Positions 61,185 to 64,000 of a stretch of DNA of 64,000 nucleotides are shown piece by piece (the stretch's first letter is position 1; each line of letters starts with the position of its first letter). Source of the DNA: Panopea generosa (Eukaryota > Mollusca > Bivalvia > Adapedonta > Hiatellidae); the NCBI GenBank assembly GCA_029582155.1, contig CM055896.1:12169987-12233986 (forward strand). Direction: 5' to 3'. A program made the position numbers and the translations under genes. A model generated the notes under the pieces. That model was not told the DNA's origin and did not search any database. It saw only the letters and a program-made list of their open reading frames with translations.

Positions 61185-63285
61185 TCAATTGTTCTTAATT
61201 TTTCATAATATGTGCATTTCCTAGTCTTCTGAAAAAACATCATTTTCGAATACTTTTTCTTAACATGGTCCCAATATCTGATTTACTGTCACAATCCATG
61301 CTTCTGGTAACACATATTGTAATAAATTGGCCTGGTCCTGGTGTATTACTTGACTGACTTCATCACTGAAAATTAAAGGAAGCTTATATGAGATAATGAA
61401 ATAAATGACAATGTTTGTTCGTATTAATTTACATCACCACCAGTTTCCCATTTTGGGTGATGCACCCAGAAGAGTTAACTGTTTAGTCATTAGGTTTGTG
61501 GTGGATAGTGCAGGAAACAAATATCATAGAAACCTAATCATATGTTTCACCTGGTTCGTTTGCTTGATGTATAGCACCATCATCAAAGTCCTCAGTTTAA
61601 AGTCCCATCTGAATGACAATTAGCACTGTAAATTAGCCAGCCTCAGGTATCAAACTCTCAACCCTGAGCTTGAAGTATTGTGCTCAACTGACTGAGCTCA
61701 TCAATCTGGCTCAAAAACGACAATGTATTTTAATAAAACAGCACACTATATGGGTATAGTTTGACAATTCAAGGGCTATAACTGTGCAGCAATTCCTGTT
61801 ATGATATCAAACCATTGAACAAAATCTTATGGTTATAAACTTGCATTATGTTGACATATTTTACTGAATGAAAATGTTATTTCATGTAACAAGCAGTCAA
61901 GGGGTTGCAATCTCAAATCCCCACTTGGCCAGTCTCTTTGATGATTTAAATATATGCAAATTCCAACATTGTGTCTCATGTTCATTCATCTTTAATCACT
62001 GATTCTAGTTTTCAGTTATTTGCACGGATATTGGGTGTGCGAAACAAGTAGTCACAGGTTTGATCCCCCTCAGATCATCTGTTGTGCTCATGATTATTTT
62101 GTTGTATTCCATAGTAGAAATAAGCTGAAACGGTTAAATTACATTAATAATCACCATTGGACCCTTTTGATGATTGTCACTCTTTCATTTAATGTTTCTG
62201 TACACATTGTCTATGTCACGATATTGATTGTCTCTTCATAGATAATGAAACCACTACAGGTATTTAAAGCACCGACATCTCAATCCATCTGTAACCTAAG
62301 CCTCTGTTTAGCATTCCTGAAATGTGTTGAATAGTTTCTTATTTTCATAATTCATGTAACAATTTTCTGTTTAACAGGAAACACAGAACGTGACGGTGTA
62401 TAAATTTATTTATAACATTTTCTCGATGTAAGAATACTGTTCGAATCCCCGCCCAGCAACATTCTCCAGGATGATAGATATATAGCATTATGTATATTTG
62501 TCAATCGTCTCTCGCCGCTGATTCAAGTGGGAAAGCTATCAGTTACTTGCAGAGATGGGGTGTGCTCAAATACTGGTTAATTCAAGGAAACAGTGGTTAG
62601 GTGATCTTCTGTTAGTTATCATTTTATGTGATACATCGATATTGATCAGCGAGTTATGATAAAGCATCAACTTACCTTATACTCAATTGCTTTGTGTTGA
62701 TGTCAAATGATATTGGACTTTTCCTGTTAAATTGATATGTCTTGTTTGTTTCCACTGTTCTTATACTTCCTCATATATAGTTTATGTATAACATTGACCC
62801 ATATAAGTGTCTTCGATAGTGTCCTTCAATACCAAACTTTTACATGCATCAGGTCAGCTAAATGTCAAAATTCAAGACTTATTCTTTTTTGTCTCCATCC
62901 CGGTATGAATAATATTGTTTCATGTTAATGCATTATATATTCAGCGCTTTGGAACAAATTTACAAATGGTTCATATCAGAAAATGAGTTATCCGAAATGT
63001 TACCACTACGAGTATTGATTATATTTTCGTAGTTGTTTCTTCGACTTCGTTATGTACAAGCACTTCTCGTGGTTTAGAACGAAAAACAATATACTCTTCC
63101 GTGCTTTTCGATCGCTTCCTTGACAAAATTTACATTTCTGATATCACAAAATGAAAATACTTCGCTTTGTAAATATCCTAATGCGACTCGACTTTTAATT
63201 AACCAAACGGCGAAATTAGACCCCGAAACTGAAAGTAACAGAAAGGAACTATGCGCGTAACGACCCGCAGAAACGTCTTTAAATA
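61185..63285 (+). repeat. 2.1-kb segmental duplication, copy B
   Basis: Collinear with 37425-39545. It carries SINE copies (61545-61700, 62430-62600) and degraded versions of two candidate exons: 61365 down to ~61205 (frameshifted) and 62723-62676 (splice sites kept, KSPISFDINTKQLSI). Confidence 0.88.
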
Positions 63286-63289
63286 TTGT

Positions 63290-63950
63290 GTAAACATGTA
63301 GATTATATATAGATTAGAAAATCTAGTGCACAGTCAGAAAAATCTATAGTTGAGTAAGGATGTTATGAAGTGAGTGAGAAAATTTACTGCCGCGTATGAA
63401 AATATAGTGTCAAATAAATTAATTGTATGTCGAGTTAGAATGTTGAGTATATACATGTATAGATGAAAAAAATTAGTGCCCAGTAAAAAAAAAATGGAGT
63501 CGAGTAAGGATGCTGAGTATCGAGTGAGAAAATCAAGTATTGCATATGAAAATATAGTTACAAATAAGGAAATTGAATGTCGTGTTATGATATTGAATAT
63601 ATATAGATTAGAAAATCTAGTGCCTAGTTAGAAAAATCGATAGTCCAGTAATGATATTGTATAACGAGTGAGAAAATCTAGTGTCGTGTATGAAAATATA
63701 GTGTTAAATAAGGAAATTGAATGCTGTTTAATGAGGTTGAATATATATAGATTAGAAAATCTAGTGCCCAGTAAAAATATTCTTTAGTCGAGTAAGGATG
63801 TTGTGTATCAAGTGAGAAAATCTAGTGTCGCGTATGAAAATATAGTGTCAAATAAGGAAATTGAATGTCATGAAAGGATGTTGAGTATATATTGAATAAA
63901 AAATTTAGTGCCCAATAATTACGTAATTTAAGTACCAAATAAGCAAGTTC
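63290..63950. repeat. ~150-bp tandem repeat, about 4 copies
   Basis: Each unit has ATTAGAAAATCTAGTGCCCA, then TCGAGTAAGGATGTTG, then GTGAGAAAATCTAGTGTCG and AAATAAGGAAATTGAATG. Related to the motifs at 32995-33265 and 33580-33715. Confidence 0.85.
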
Positions 63951-64000
63951 CTAGTATGCTGTTAGTCTTATCTGGGTACAAAACGAGTGCATATCATGCA

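Overview
This window looks like nuclear DNA from an AT-rich, intron-bearing invertebrate, most likely a bivalve mollusc. The evidence is sparse genes split into small GT-AG exons, several related HSPA12-type HSP70 copies, a MIEAP-like gene, tRNA-derived SINEs, microsatellites, and degraded hAT, DDE_Tnp_4 and Tc1 transposons. The species call is inference. No bacterial operons, rRNA or CRISPR arrays were seen. Coordinates of splice sites were counted by hand and may be off by one base.

Two host genes can be reconstructed, both on the minus strand. (1) 54191 down to 48851 is an apparently intact HSPA12-like gene. It has six coding exons with continuous phase, 1,770 nt including the stop (589 aa). 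One intron carries a 57-bp tandem array built from the 3' splice site of the following exon, and that same exon has a duplicated 5' splice site. (2) 25827 down to 17547 is the 3' part of a mitochondria-eating-protein (MIEAP/SPATA18)-like gene, seven exons in phase. Two of its coiled-coil exons sit in duplicated blocks separated by a very large TAG/GTA microsatellite. Its 5' exons were not found.

Layout: 1-6.8 kb is repeat-rich intergenic DNA. 6768-15007 is a degraded hAT element (ZNF862-like transposase) whose N-terminal coding region is split by a second element, a 5.3-kb DDE_Tnp_4/SWIM transposon (7190-12467). 15-17.5 kb holds intergenic DNA and tRNA-like SINEs. 17.5-25.9 kb is the MIEAP-like gene with a Tc1-like element (20120-21478) in an intron. 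26843-30714 is a 3.9-kb element with perfect 29-bp terminal inverted repeats and no recognisable gene. 31.2 and 35.7 kb hold HSPA12-like relics. 36-37 kb is a ~180-bp tandem repeat. 37.4-39.8 kb has small candidate exons of an unrecognised gene, partly duplicated at 61.2-63.3 kb. 45.6-46.3 kb is a broken copy of the last HSPA12 exon. 57.4-60.7 kb is a 34-bp satellite array, and the right end is more satellite and duplicated sequence.

The most unusual structures are the splice-site-derived tandem array in the HSPA12-like gene, the two-level transposon nest in which hAT coding sequence flanks the inserted element, and the exon-plus-microsatellite duplication in the MIEAP-like gene.
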